A DNA stretch of 64,000 bases from Bacillus sp. RO3 (lineage in GTDB: Bacteria > Bacillota > Bacilli > Bacillales > Bacillaceae_B). The stretch's first letter is position 1. The number at the start of each line of letters is the position of its first letter. Under the pieces are notes generated by a model. It did not search any database. It had not been told where the DNA came from and was given only the letters and a program-made list of their open reading frames with translations. A program made the position numbers and the translations under genes. Below are positions 1 through 12,900 of the stretch, in pieces. The stretch is from assembly GCF_012911895.1 (NCBI RefSeq), contig NZ_JAAXCV010000010.1:1-64000 (forward strand), written 5' to 3'.

Positions 1-97
1 GTTTAAGAGGGGTTGTTTAAAAGTGATAGCAACGTAAAATCATCCTCCATCAAAAAACAATGGTAAGCATTTCTTATCAGTCATTTTTATGGAATAG

Positions 98-174
<77 letters not shown>

Positions 175-187
175 TATTCTTCTCTTT

Positions 188-263
188 GGGGCCTTAGCTC
201 AGCTGGGAGGGCGCCTGCTTTGCACGCAGGAGGTCAGCGGTTCGATCCCGCTAGGCTCCACCA
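188..263 (+). tRNA. tRNA-Ala (TGC)
   Basis: Acceptor arms GGGGCCT and AGGCTCC pair with one G-U. The anticodon stem CCTGC/GCAGG holds loop TTTGCAC with anticodon TGC at 221-223, and CCA is encoded at 261-263. It follows tRNA-Ile by 13 nt in the same spacer. Confidence 0.97.
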
Positions 264-326
264 AAGTTTTTTTACAAAGCGTAAGCGGAGTGAAATAACC
301 ATCATACTGTCTCTTCCGAGACACAT

Positions 327-385
327 GTTTGTTCTTTGAAAACTAGATAAAGATAAATTGATAGTCAAGAAATTACCGAGTATCG
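327..385 (+). other. 5' arm of the 23S rRNA processing stem
   Basis: The stretch 327-349 (GTTTGTTCTTTGAAAACTAG...) is nearly complementary to 3421-3441, and 364-385 to 3389-3408. Together they would form the long duplex that brackets 23S rRNA, the usual substrate for RNase III/Mini-III maturation in Firmicutes. Pairing was checked by eye. Confidence 0.7.
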
Positions 386-422
386 CCATTTTAGGTTTTA
401 AACCTGATGTAACAACCAATTC

Positions 423-3355
<2,933 letters not shown>

Positions 3356-3388
3356 ACAAAGAGTCATTGATTTAAATGAACAACTGGT

Positions 3389-3441
3389 CGATATTCGGCT
3401 TTCTTGACATCAATGCTTTATCTAGTTTTGAAGGAACAAAC
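3389..3441 (+). other. 3' arm of the 23S rRNA processing stem
   Basis: CGATATTCGGCTTTCTTGAC at 3389-3408 and TCTAGTTTTGAAGGAACAAA from 3421 are imperfect reverse complements of 364-385 and 327-349, on the other side of 23S. They close the maturation duplex. Confidence 0.7.
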
Positions 3442-3458
3442 CTTCAACTGAATATTCG

Positions 3459-3574
<116 letters not shown>

Positions 3575-3583
3575 CAATATGTG

Positions 3584-3617
3584 AAAAGAGTAGCTCAATG
3601 GAGTTACTCTTTTTTTG
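3584..3617 (+). terminator. rRNA operon terminator
   Basis: AAAAGAGTA-G-CTC, a short loop, then GAG-T-TACTCTTTTTTT forms a strong hairpin ending in a seven-T run immediately after 5S. Confidence 0.9.
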
Positions 3618-3726
3618 TAGTATGATTCATTCAACTGTTCATGGATATGTTCGGAGAAGTTGACTTCTTTATGTATTAGCTCTAGGATAATAGTAAATAG
3701 AGGTTTGATTCGAAAGGGTGGTACTC

Positions 3727-4566
3727 TTGCAAGGTTCTTCTAGTACTACGATTGATTCGTTTTTATCTTGGCTTGAACAGGAAGGAAAATCATCCAATAC
3801 CATCTCGACTTACCAACAAGAGCTGAAGAAATATGAGAAATGGCTTCAACAGCACGATAGAGAGTTAAAGGACATTACCCATGGGGATGTTCAGGAATAC
3901 ATCCTTTGTTTAGAGGAAATGGGTAAAAGTCCGGTCACAACGGATAAAATCCTGGGAGTGATCCGTACTTTTGCAAAATATTTAAAGAGACCAGACATTA
4001 CGTTTGATATAAAGATCAAGCAAGGCAGCAAAAAGGATGAGATCGAAACGCTTTCTAAAGAAGAGTGTGAAGCCTTTTTGACTGAAGTAAGAGAAAATGA
4101 AAATGAACGAAATACGGCCATTGTCTATATGCTTCTCCATACAGGGATACGGGTTTCAGAGCTTTGTGCCCTGAATGTTTCTGACATTGATCTTTCAACG
4201 AAGCAGGTCAAGGTTTCCGATAGTCATGGCGATCGTCGGATCATTCCGTTGTCAGATGAATTGATTGTTCATCTCACAGCTTATATGGATCGTATTCAAC
4301 CAAAGGAAGCGTTGTTTGTTTCTAAATTGAATGAGCGATTAACGGAAAGGTCTGTCCAGTATATGCTTAAGAAGTATCGTATCAATGCGCAGAAACTTCG
4401 TCATACGTTCTGCCAGCATCTCATTGATCAGGGTGTCAGTTTAGAGATCGTATCAAAGCTCGCGGGGCACAGGGATATCAATGTAACGAAACGGTATGCG
4501 AAGTCGCGTGTCCCTGAGACGGAGTTCGAACAGGCGATTCGACGAACTTTTTCCAATGACTGCTGA
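3727..4566 (+). CDS. Tyrosine recombinase/integrase family protein, altered HxxR motif
   Basis: A site-specific recombinase of the phage-integrase/Xer superfamily. The N-terminal SAM-like DNA-binding domain (about residues 5-85) is followed by the catalytic domain with Arg142 (TGIRVSEL), Arg225, His248 (LAGHRD) and the nucleophile Tyr257 (KRYAK). The His of the usual HxxR box is Gln222 (QKLR), and the beta-hairpin that normally carries the catalytic Lys reads HGDRR without an obvious Lys. Activity may therefore be reduced or the chemistry altered. I prefer the TTG start at 3727 (280 residues) because AAAGGGTGG lies just upstream; a GTG at 3718 is the alternative. It sits alone directly after the rRNA operon, with no phage genes or visible attachment site, so whether it belongs to a mobile element is unclear. 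Confidence 0.85.
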   Translation: MQGSSSTTIDSFLSWLEQEGKSSNTISTYQQELKKYEKWLQQHDRELKDITHGDVQEYILCLEEMGKSPVTTDKILGVIRTFAKYLKRPDITFDIKIKQGSKKDEIETLSKEECEAFLTEVRENENERNTAIVYMLLHTGIRVSELCALNVSDIDLSTKQVKVSDSHGDRRIIPLSDELIVHLTAYMDRIQPKEALFVSKLNERLTERSVQYMLKKYRINAQKLRHTFCQHLIDQGVSLEIVSKLAGHRDINVTKRYAKSRVPETEFEQAIRRTFSNDC

Positions 4567-4734
4567 AAATGATTAGGGGGTGCAGGAAAGGGCCCCTGTC
4601 AGCCTTTTGGATTGATCGTGGGGTCAGAGGGCTTACTTGTTCATGGAAGGAAGAGGAGTTCTTATTTATGTGATGTTTTTCACAAGTTCATATGGTAAAA
4701 TAAGCATCAACCAAACAATGTCAGGTGATGACCG

Positions 4735-5178
4735 ATGAAAGATTTATTCAACAAAGCATTGGCAGCGGTGATATCCCCCCTGTTTTTTTCCTTCTTTATG
4801 GGGTGGGTGATGTACACTCCAATGGAAGAAAGGGAATATGAATGTTGTTACATGGATTGGAGCGAAGGATTTATTATGATGCTGATGCCTTCTCTTCCGA
4901 TTTATCTTGTATTTGGGCTCCTGGGTGCATTCCTGGTTGATAAAGTGACGGACATGCTGCAGATCAAACGCTTCGTATATGTGGTCCAATTGTTCATGTA
5001 CATCCTGGTCGCTATTCTTCCTGGAATGTTTCTGGCAGTCGTGTCAGAAGGGATTGAATGGACATTGGTTTTTGCCATGTACAGTGTACCGGCTGCGCTT
5101 ATCTATTATCATGTCTTTCTCTTCCTCCACTATTGCGAGAAAGGTAGAATGAAACGACTAAATCGGCATGGAGCATGA
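4735..5178 (+). CDS. Hypothetical four-helix membrane protein
   Basis: A 147-residue protein with about four hydrophobic segments (near residues 7-26, 43-68, 82-104 and 110-132) and a basic C-terminal tail (KGRMKRLNRHG). A short hydrophilic loop rich in Glu and Cys (EEREYECCYMDW) follows the first helix. I recognise no family. The start is the ATG at 4735 with a weak AGGTGAT upstream. It stands alone between the recombinase and a larger membrane protein on the same strand, and its function cannot be inferred. Confidence 0.7.
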   Translation: MKDLFNKALAAVISPLFFSFFMGWVMYTPMEEREYECCYMDWSEGFIMMLMPSLPIYLVFGLLGAFLVDKVTDMLQIKRFVYVVQLFMYILVAILPGMFLAVVSEGIEWTLVFAMYSVPAALIYYHVFLFLHYCEKGRMKRLNRHGA

Positions 5179-5287
5179 GGGATTTCCGATATGGGGGATT
5201 CCTTTTTTTCGTTGTAGGGGGATATGGAGGCGTCGAAGAATGGTATAATGGTCTTCTACTAATGGTTCATTGAATTCAGGAGGGCAC

Positions 5288-7096
5288 ATGTTTTCTTCTA
5301 TGTTAATACTTATCTTACTGTTTCTGTCCCTTGCCGGATGGGGATTGTTTTTCTTCTATAAAGTGAAGGTTCATCTTCCCTTTATCCCGTTGTTTCTTTT
5401 TGCGGGTGTGACGGTTGTGCTTTTTGTGGCAGGGTTGGTGGATCGTATGCCAGTGGCAGCCAATCTGATCTACTATTCAGGGTTATGTTTATGCTTGATT
5501 TATCTTATTCTATTCTTTTTTAAAAACATTTCGATTTACTCTTTGCTCCATCCTTCCATGGTGTTCTTTTCTTTCGCTGTCCTGTTTGTTGTGCTTTATA
5601 TGAGGGGGACGCTCTTCTTAAATTATGACGATTTCAGTCACTGGGGGTTGGTGCTGAAGGAGATTGTCAGGCTTGATGGCCTTCCGGATGCCTCGACGAT
5701 GGTGACGTTTCAGAATTATCCCCCGGGTAGTGCCGTGTTTATTTACTACTTTCTCCATCACACTGGATTCCATGAAAGCTTGGCATTGATGGCTCAGGGA
5801 TTCCTGCTGATGGCTGGATTCACCGTGCTTTTCATCTTCAGTTCCTGGAAGAAGCCGTGGACGGTGGTCCTGCCATTTGTTATCTCGTTTACTCTTCTCT
5901 TAGTGAATGCAAAAATCTTTTACAGTTTACTGGTGGATATTATTCTTGGGATTGTGGCATTGGGGATTCCGTTGATAGGCTATTACTACCGTAAGGACTG
6001 GAAACGGCTGCTCCTGGTGAACATACCGATCGTGATCGTATTGATTTTGTTAAAAGATAGCGGAAAGATTTTTCTGCTGTTCAATGGGATCGCTTTACTC
6101 GGTATTCTGATTGCTTCTCATCGGGAGGGAATTCAGAAGCGGGTGGATAAAGTGATGCCTTACGCTTCATTAGCACTTCTGATGGTTCTCCCTTTAGTAG
6201 TCAATATCCTGTGGCACCATTACACGTTACAGGCTTATAGTGAAAGCTATGGAGATAATAAGTTTGCCATAACGGAGGAAAGGCTGAAGGCTATTCAGAA
6301 ATCAAAAGAATTTTTAGCCGGTTTTGACGGGATGATGCTGGATGCTGCGCTGAATCCGTTGTCGTCGCCACATGTCCTGACCTTTCTGGTTATCAATATC
6401 ATGGCCCTTCTTTTCATCTTCAGCATGAAGGGGAAACCTGTGAAGGAACTTATCTTTTCGTTTGTTCTGTTTAATCTTTATTACATCCTTTACATGTTTT
6501 CCCTTTATTATATGTATGTGTATCTCATGCCGGAGAATGAAGCGTCGAGGCTTGCTGGATTCAACCGCTACCAGTCCACTATAACGGTCTATGCAGGCGG
6601 CATGATCATGACGGTGATTTCATATATATGGGCTGATCGTGTGAAGTCTTATAAAAGAGTCACAGGTCTTCTGTTGGCTGTCTGTTTCTTATTCCCCTAT
6701 ATCGGCCATGTGGAAGTACTGGTAAACCGTCCTGAGGCACATGTCGATCTGCGGAAGGACGTGAAGGAGTACTCTTCCATCATTAAAACATCGGGAGTTT
6801 ACGAGCCGATGATCACGTATTATAGTCCGGCCAGTGTCGATGATGGAGGGTATTTCACTTATTTGATCAGGTATGAACATCTGTCCATGAACTATTCTTT
6901 CATCAAGGGGGTTGAAAAGGAAGATCAACTTGCTTATTTAAAGGAAGTATTGAAGAAATCGGATTTTCTGATGGTGATGGAAAGTGATCCTTATTTACAA
7001 GAGGGGTTATCACACTATAGAGACCAGCCGATTTCAGAAGGGGTGTACCGGGTAAAACAGGAAGGAAATCTAGTTGAGCTGGTGCCCGTTCAATAG
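5288..7096 (+). CDS. Polytopic membrane protein, probable GT-C-type glycosyltransferase
   Basis: About 602 residues with a dozen or so predicted transmembrane segments over the first 470, then a soluble extracytoplasmic-type tail of about 130 residues. The first large loop carries an acidic NYDDFSHWG motif, and later NYPPGSAVFIYYF. This pairing of Asp-Asp in the first loop with a YPPG segment is typical of GT-C glycosyltransferases (PMT/ArnT-like), which move sugars from lipid-phosphate donors on the outer face of the membrane. The ATG at 5288 is preceded by AGGAGGG and is preferred to the in-frame TTG at 5270. No other polysaccharide genes lie beside it, so acceptor and donor are unknown. 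The family call is inference from motif and topology. Confidence 0.7.
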   Translation: MFSSMLILILLFLSLAGWGLFFFYKVKVHLPFIPLFLFAGVTVVLFVAGLVDRMPVAANLIYYSGLCLCLIYLILFFFKNISIYSLLHPSMVFFSFAVLFVVLYMRGTLFLNYDDFSHWGLVLKEIVRLDGLPDASTMVTFQNYPPGSAVFIYYFLHHTGFHESLALMAQGFLLMAGFTVLFIFSSWKKPWTVVLPFVISFTLLLVNAKIFYSLLVDIILGIVALGIPLIGYYYRKDWKRLLLVNIPIVIVLILLKDSGKIFLLFNGIALLGILIASHREGIQKRVDKVMPYASLALLMVLPLVVNILWHHYTLQAYSESYGDNKFAITEERLKAIQKSKEFLAGFDGMMLDAALNPLSSPHVLTFLVINIMALLFIFSMKGKPVKELIFSFVLFNLYYILYMFSLYYMYVYLMPENEASRLAGFNRYQSTITVYAGGMIMTVISYIWADRVKSYKRVTGLLLAVCFLFPYIGHVEVLVNRPEAHVDLRKDVKEYSSIIKTSGVYEPMITYYSPASVDDGGYFTYLIRYEHLSMNYSFIKGVEKEDQLAYLKEVLKKSDFLMVMESDPYLQEGLSHYRDQPISEGVYRVKQEGNLVELVPVQ

Positions 7097-7100
7097 ACTA

Positions 7101-7129
7101 AGAAGCCAATCCGCTATGGATTGGCTTCT
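7101..7129. terminator. Hairpin between convergent genes
   Basis: A perfect 12-bp stem (AGAAGCCAATCC/GGATTGGCTTCT) with a 5-nt loop lies between two convergent genes. It overlaps the stop codon of the minus-strand gene by two bases. There is no long T run on either side, so it may act as a bidirectional or weak terminator. Confidence 0.65.
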
Positions 7130-8258
7130 ATTCATCTAACCTCATGAGGAAAGCAGCCAATGATTCTGCTTCATCTGGAGAAACAAGGCCACCAGGCATG
7201 ATGCCTTTTCCATTTTCCAGGATGGCGATGATCTCTTCTTCTGACATTCTACCGCTTAAGCCTACAAGCCCCGGTCCTACTCCGCCTTCCAGAGAACCCC
7301 CGTGGCAGCTGATACATGAACCTTTGATAATCTCAGCAGACAGTCTCCCGCTCTGTACCTGGACCTCCTCGGCAAACACTTCGTCAACAGTGATGGTTTC
7401 ATTCATGACCAGGGAATGATTGACCAAGGCTTTGACCCGATAAGTACTGTTAAACCCTTTCAGCATGTCTGTCCCGTCCGGATATGTGATCTTAAACTCT
7501 TCATATGTATCCACAATGAATTCGGTCGGGGAGTTTTCCGATATATGTTGGACTTGGACCATAAGCACTTCTTCTGTCAGACCCTTGCGATGAATGGATC
7601 TGATGGATTCCTGACTCTCCTCGTAGATTTTCCCCTGGGGGTCCAGTAAAGGTTCGATGTATGAGAAGTCTTTCAGTCGAATGGCCTCCATCCCCATTTT
7701 TACATACTTTTCGACTAATTCCTTAATGTCCTCATCTCTGACGGGAGAGGCATCCGCTTTTTGCTCTTTGGGCTCTGCTTCAAGGGTGTTCTGTTTTTCT
7801 TGTATAGAGACCTTTTCTGGTTGGATGGGTGCCGCTGTCACCGGGGAAGCCTTGGTTGAAGTGTCTCTCTGACTATCAAATCTTGCGAATATTGATTTAG
7901 CAGGCGTATCTCCGTCGTTTACCCCCGTTGTTTGAACATAAGCTGTCGATGAATGAATGCTATCCCAGTTTGCCCTTACATTCACTTTTACCACAAACCT
8001 CTTATCATCTGGATGCTGATTAAAGAAAACCCTGATGTGCATATCTCTATTCCGGTAATTCCCCAAGTATTGATTTAGGGTGCCTTCGGTAAAGAAACGG
8101 TCGTTCGCTTCCACATAGGTTGACACGTCATAGGCCACTTCCTCAGCAGCAGGTTTCGCCACAAAGAAATAGAGGGACCATTCCAATGCTTTAAGCATGA
8201 CGAATCCGAGGAAGATGAAGGCGATCGTCCCTTTGATCATATTCTTGATGATGGTCAT
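7128..8258 (-). CDS. Membrane-anchored cytochrome c with TcaA/NTF2-like middle domain
   Basis: 376 residues. Residues about 7-32 form one transmembrane anchor, so most of the protein lies outside. An N-terminal extracellular stretch and a Lys/Glu/Pro-rich linker (about 125-175) precede a domain near 180-300 containing EKYVKMGMEAIRLKDFSYIEPLLDP-type sequence and IHRKG. It resembles the NTF2-like C-terminal domain of TcaA-family proteins. The last 75 residues are a class I cytochrome c: the haem motif CISCH is at 315-319, GGVGPGLVGL follows, and Met354 in GIMPGG is the likely axial ligand. The role is probably electron transfer or redox sensing at the outer membrane face. The cytochrome domain is certain by motif; the middle-domain assignment is pattern recognition. 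It is a single gene, facing away from the SGNH-like gene. Confidence 0.85.
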   Translation of the reverse strand: MTIIKNMIKGTIAFIFLGFVMLKALEWSLYFFVAKPAAEEVAYDVSTYVEANDRFFTEGTLNQYLGNYRNRDMHIRVFFNQHPDDKRFVVKVNVRANWDSIHSSTAYVQTTGVNDGDTPAKSIFARFDSQRDTSTKASPVTAAPIQPEKVSIQEKQNTLEAEPKEQKADASPVRDEDIKELVEKYVKMGMEAIRLKDFSYIEPLLDPQGKIYEESQESIRSIHRKGLTEEVLMVQVQHISENSPTEFIVDTYEEFKITYPDGTDMLKGFNSTYRVKALVNHSLVMNETITVDEVFAEEVQVQSGRLSAEIIKGSCISCHGGSLEGGVGPGLVGLSGRMSEEEIIAILENGKGIMPGGLVSPDEAESLAAFLMRLDE

Positions 8259-8452
8259 GTTACTAGCTCCTACTATTCGTAATGTATTCCCTATGTAGTA
8301 TCGGCTGCTAGGCTGAAATATTTATAAAAAACCCAAATAAAACCAATTATTTTGTCGTAACTTTACGAACCACCATCTACACGTATATACAAATTCTGAA
8401 GTCTCTCTCCTCTATCATATGATTCATAGACTTTATGATATGGGGGATGAGA

Positions 8453-9268
8453 ATGAGAAGGTTTTTGTTAGGGATTCTGGCCATTGTCACCTTATCGACA
8501 GTGACAGGAGGGAAATTTCATTGGGATCAAAAGGTTGAAGCCGTCCAGGGCGATGCACAGAAAGAAAAGGCAGCCGCCGTCCAGAAACAGAACGAAGAAA
8601 TTGAAAAAGAGAAGGCAGCAGTAGAGGAGGATCACAATCGTCTGGTTAAATTGGATAAACTGAATTATCTCCCTCCTGAGTTAAAAGAAACGTTTAAGAA
8701 AAAGATCGAAGGCGTTGAACCCGTTCACCTGATGATTCTTGGATCTTCTTCTACCTCAGAGGATGAAGGGACCTGGCCGAAAGAATTAAAAAAAGCGTTA
8801 ATGGAAAAGTACAGTCAAGATCTCATCAACGTCACGGTCAAAGAAATTGCTGAAAAAACATCCAAACAGGTTGTGAAGAATGAATTACATAAACCTCTGG
8901 TTGAAATGAATCCCGACATCCTCTTATTCGAGCCATTTTTACTGTATGATAACGGTGAAATCATCATGTCGGAACGCCTTGAAAATCTGGAGTCGATTAC
9001 AGGGGATTTCAAAAAGCAGAATCCTGATATCACGATCATCCTCCAACCGGCCAACCCCATCTCAGGTGCCACTTACTATCCACAGGAAGAAGCCGATTTA
9101 GAAAAGTATGCAAGGGACAGGCAATATGTGTATCTGAATCATTGGGATGCTTGGCCGGACTACAACAAAAATGATATAAAGGAGTATTTAACAAAGGAAA
9201 ATTTACCTAATGACAAAGGAAACAGGGTCTGGCTTGATTATTTGCTGAAGTATTTTATAAGAGGGTAA
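8453..9268 (+). CDS. Secreted SGNH/GDSL hydrolase-like protein
   Basis: About 271 residues: an N-terminal signal or anchor helix (FLLGILAIVTLSTVTG), a charged coiled stretch rich in Gln, Glu and Lys (about residues 25-65), then an SGNH-like fold starting at HLMILGSSSTSEDEG, whose first Ser is the candidate nucleophile. The middle holds PDILLFEPFLLYDNG and ITIILQPANPISG, typical of the Bacillus exported SGNH proteins thought to act on cell-surface polysaccharide esters. Near the C-terminus, where relatives usually have a KGH segment carrying the catalytic His, this protein reads DKGNRVW. It may lack a catalytic residue or use another. The ATG at 8453 follows GGGGGATGA; ATGs at 8435 and 8447 are alternatives. 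Confidence 0.7.
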   Translation: MRRFLLGILAIVTLSTVTGGKFHWDQKVEAVQGDAQKEKAAAVQKQNEEIEKEKAAVEEDHNRLVKLDKLNYLPPELKETFKKKIEGVEPVHLMILGSSSTSEDEGTWPKELKKALMEKYSQDLINVTVKEIAEKTSKQVVKNELHKPLVEMNPDILLFEPFLLYDNGEIIMSERLENLESITGDFKKQNPDITIILQPANPISGATYYPQEEADLEKYARDRQYVYLNHWDAWPDYNKNDIKEYLTKENLPNDKGNRVWLDYLLKYFIRG

Positions 9269-9270
9269 CG

Positions 9271-9306
9271 AAAAGTCTTCAATCCATTGTGATTGAAGAC
9301 TTTTTT
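9271..9306 (+). terminator. Rho-independent terminator
   Basis: AAAAGTCTTCAATC, a short loop and GATTGAAGACTTTTTT form a strong stem with a T run just after the stop of the SGNH-like gene. Confidence 0.9.
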
Positions 9307-9343
9307 GAATGAGAATAGTTAGTCTGAATAACGATTACGGGCC

Positions 9344-9460
9344 TCATTTATTTTTATGATCGTGCCATTTTTTAAGCCATTGCTGGTTCATTTTTTCATC
9401 AAGACAGTCTTTTGTGAGGGTGTAGTAAGAGGTGGCGAGAACCTTATGAATCAGTTTCAT
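9344..9460 (-). CDS. Small hypothetical protein (38 aa)
   Basis: A 38-codon ORF: MKLIHKVLATSYYTLTKD..., ending in a basic, His/Lys-rich tail (WLKKWHDHKNK). A GGGGAGG ribosome-binding sequence lies 10 nt before the ATG (9471-9477 on the plus strand). Length and composition suggest a small cytosolic or membrane-peripheral protein. I recognise no family. It is supported mainly by the good Shine-Dalgarno sequence and the absence of any competing gene in this 700-base gap. Confidence 0.5.
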   Translation of the reverse strand: MKLIHKVLATSYYTLTKDCLDEKMNQQWLKKWHDHKNK

Positions 9461-9993
9461 TATGAACGTTCCTCCCCTTGGACTTTATTCTTTTATTTTC
9501 CCCTATAATGGATCCTCGATATATAGGGATTGTTATTTATTTTAATTACCATTCTATCCCGTAAGAAATGAAAGGAGGGAGAATGGCCCATCACACGGCA
9601 GGAATGGTGGAAAAGGGAATAGGAGAATGATCCTGGTTGGATTGAAAAATCATCAATTTATTCTTTGAAAATAGTAAGCGGTTCAGGTAGCATGATTTTT
9701 TTTCACCCCAGTTCATCACGCCGTTTCTGTCTGCCAAGATAGATTCGTATCCCCACTGGTTGAACCATTCAGGGATTCATTAAACAATTGTTTAGTAGTA
9801 AAATCGCCCAAATCTCCACAGTCATGAGAGTGAATCAAACGTTTGTTTAAAATCAAAGATCGATAGGTAATCCGTATCAGAATATGAGCCATTGGTTACA
9901 ATATTCTTCCTTAAAATATAAAATATTTCCAATCCAACCATTCTATGGTTTAATAGATTCTGTAGTGCATTTTATCATTAGTGGAGGTTCTAG
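9461..9993. promoter_or_regulatory. Intergenic region with two palindromes ahead of the subtilase gene
   Basis: No gene seen. Two AT-rich palindromes stand out: TAAACAATTGTTTA at 9781-9794 (perfect) and CAAACGTTTG at 9836-9845 (perfect, followed by TTTAA). They are 55 bp apart, between 150 and 215 bp upstream of the subtilase start, and could be regulator operators. The ribosome binding site GTGGAGG at about 9980 precedes the ATG at 9994. Confidence 0.4.
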
Positions 9994-12900
9994 ATGAAAA
10001 AGAAGATTCGTAGTTTAATTGCTTTTGTTTTCGTTTTTTCGTTGATCTTCAGCGGAGTTCCAAGGATGGAAGCCAACGGGGAAGAGTCAGGTGTACCAAT
10101 TGAGGAAGGAACGTTGACAATCGGGGCTCCGGTGGACGGGGAGTTTGAAAGTTCTGAGAATGTTCACTGGTATAAGGTCGATCCTTCTGACAGTGAAATT
10201 GCCGACTATACCCATTTACGAATGAAGCTCCAATCTGAACAGGAACTGAATATAACCGTGTATTCAAGCGTAGAAAACGCCATCGACAATCGTGCGTTTG
10301 AGCGTTACATGAGTTATTCCTTTCAGAATGAACCAGCAATCATTGATTTCCCCCTGTCATGGACCGGTCCTTATTATCTTAAGATCGAGTCTTATGGAAT
10401 GGGAGAAGAATATATAGAGTTCGAAGAAGAGTTTGAAGAAATGGTGATTCCGTACACCATCGGCTATGATGGCATCACCCTGCCGCCTTCCAGCGAGCCC
10501 ATTGGGGAAGAGTGCCCGGCAGAACTAAGTACAAAAGAGAGAGAGAATGGAAAAAGTATTCTAAGAGATTTACGTACAGTCCGGGAGACAGTCCTTGCCA
10601 AAACGGATAAAGGCCAGGAATTATCTGCTCTTTATTACAAGGCTGCTCCGTTTATCAGTTCCAAGATGCTGTTCAGTAAAACTCTTCGTGACAGCGTCTA
10701 CCGTGATCTTGTCCAATTGAAAGATTTGTTTGCCGACGTGGCAGCGAAGGGAAGTGGCAGTTCATACAAAGTCACAGCGGAAGATCAAAAAGCGATCAAT
10801 CATCTATACCAGAATGCCCTTGAATCGACTCCTGCGTTCATTCAAGAGAAGATCGAGGATGCAGGCAAAAGTGTGGGGATTTCGAAACTCGCCGGTTCAA
10901 CGGTTTCGACGATCCTTGCCAAAGCCGATCTTTTCCCTACTAAAGCGGTCAGCAACCGTTTGATCGTGAAAGTGAAAGATAAAAAAGATGCAAAGAGTTT
11001 CCAGGGGAAAACGAAGACAATGGGTGTCGAATCCATTTCCCCATTAAAGACGAAGGATTCTTTCTTCTCCAATATGTATGTTCTGGAACTGGATGAAGAA
11101 GAAAAGAAGGTATCAGCAGCCTCTTTAAAAGCTGCCACGAAAGAAATTTCGGATCTGCCTGAGGTTGAATTTGTAGAACCTGTCCAACAATATAAGGTTC
11201 TGTCTGCTGATGCTCAGTACCCTTATCAGTGGTCACTTAAGAATAATGGAGATAACGGCGGAATCAAGGATTCCGATATCCAATATGAACAGCTTCAGGA
11301 GCTTCTTGAAGGAAAGGACCTTGAAGATACGATCATTGCTGTCGTGGATACAGGGGTCGATCATACGCTGGCAGATTTAAGCGGACGGGTTCTTAGTAAT
11401 GAAGGCTATAACTTTGTCAGCCGCAATTCAGACAGCATGGATGACCACGGTCACGGCACCCATGTATCAGGCATCATTGCAGCAGAGGCGAATAATCACT
11501 ACTCCATGGCGGGAATCAACCCTCATGGGAAGATCCTTCCTGTTAAAGTGCTTGATGCGTCGGGGAGCGGTGATACAGAGCAGATCGCTTACGGTATTAA
11601 ATACGCAGTCGATCATGGCGCACAGGTCATTAACTTAAGTCTCGGCGGTTCCTACAGCCGCGTCATCGAGTACGCCCTCAAATATGCCCATGACCACGGG
11701 GTGACGGTGGTAGCGGCAACGGGGAATGACGGGATGGAGGAAATTTCTTATCCCGGATCTTCCAAGTTTGTGATTTCCGTCGGGGCAACCAATAATCTGG
11801 ACCTTGTTTCCGACTACTCGAATTTTGGAAATGGAATTGACCTTGTGGCGCCTGGAACGGAAATTCCAAGCTTGGTTCCCGACGGCCAGGTGACGTATAT
11901 GAGCGGGACGTCCATGGCGACTCCACACGTGGCAGCGGTGGCGGGTTTACTGCTATCCCATGATGCCAGTCTGACCCCTGCCCAGGTGGAAAGAGTATTA
12001 ACAAGAACAGCGGTAGATATTACGTTCGTTGAAGAAGATAACCCGGGAACTGGTTATTATTATGAGGAAGAATATCCATATCCTGCAGAACTCGTTCTTC
12101 CAGGTTATGATACGGTATCAGGATGGGGCAGACTGGATGCCCTGGAAGCGGTCACTGGTATCGGACAGGCGAATATTGGAGCCGATAGAATATCCGGAGC
12201 CGATCGTTATGAAACAGCTGTGGAGATTTCAAAAGAGGGCTGGGAGCAGTCGGATGTAGCCGTTATTGCAACGGGCCGTAACTATCCTGATGCGTTGAGT
12301 GCTACACCTCTTGCTTATCATCACGATGCACCGTTATTATTGACCAACACAACCACCCTTCCCCAATCGGTGAAGGATGAACTGGTACGCCTGAACGTGA
12401 AGAAGGTCATTCTTGTCGGAGGGAAGTCAGTCATTTCTCCAGATGTAGAGAAAGAGGTAAAGAATCTCGGTATCAAGACCGTTTCAAGAATCAGCGGAGC
12501 GGACCGATATGAAACGTCTGTGAAAATAGCCGAACAATTGGGCTTTACGGACCGGGCGGTAGTGGCAACGGGTCAAAGCTTTGCAGACGCCCTATCCATT
12601 GCCCCGATCGCGGCAGCACTGGAAATGCCGATCCTGTTAACGAAGAAGAGCGGTACACCGGAAGCTGTCCGCAGCTATATGGAAGAGAGCATGTTTGAAC
12701 AATTTTATGTGATCGGCGGAGAATCGGCGATTCCTGAAGAATCAGCAGAAGAGTTCATGAATTATGAGCGTTTAAGCGGAAATGACCGCTACGAAACAAA
12801 CAGCAGCATCATTCACTACTTCTCAGGTGAACTGAACATGTCCACACCGTTCATCGCAACCGGGAAGAACTATCCTGATGCCCTGGCTGGTTCTGCCCTG

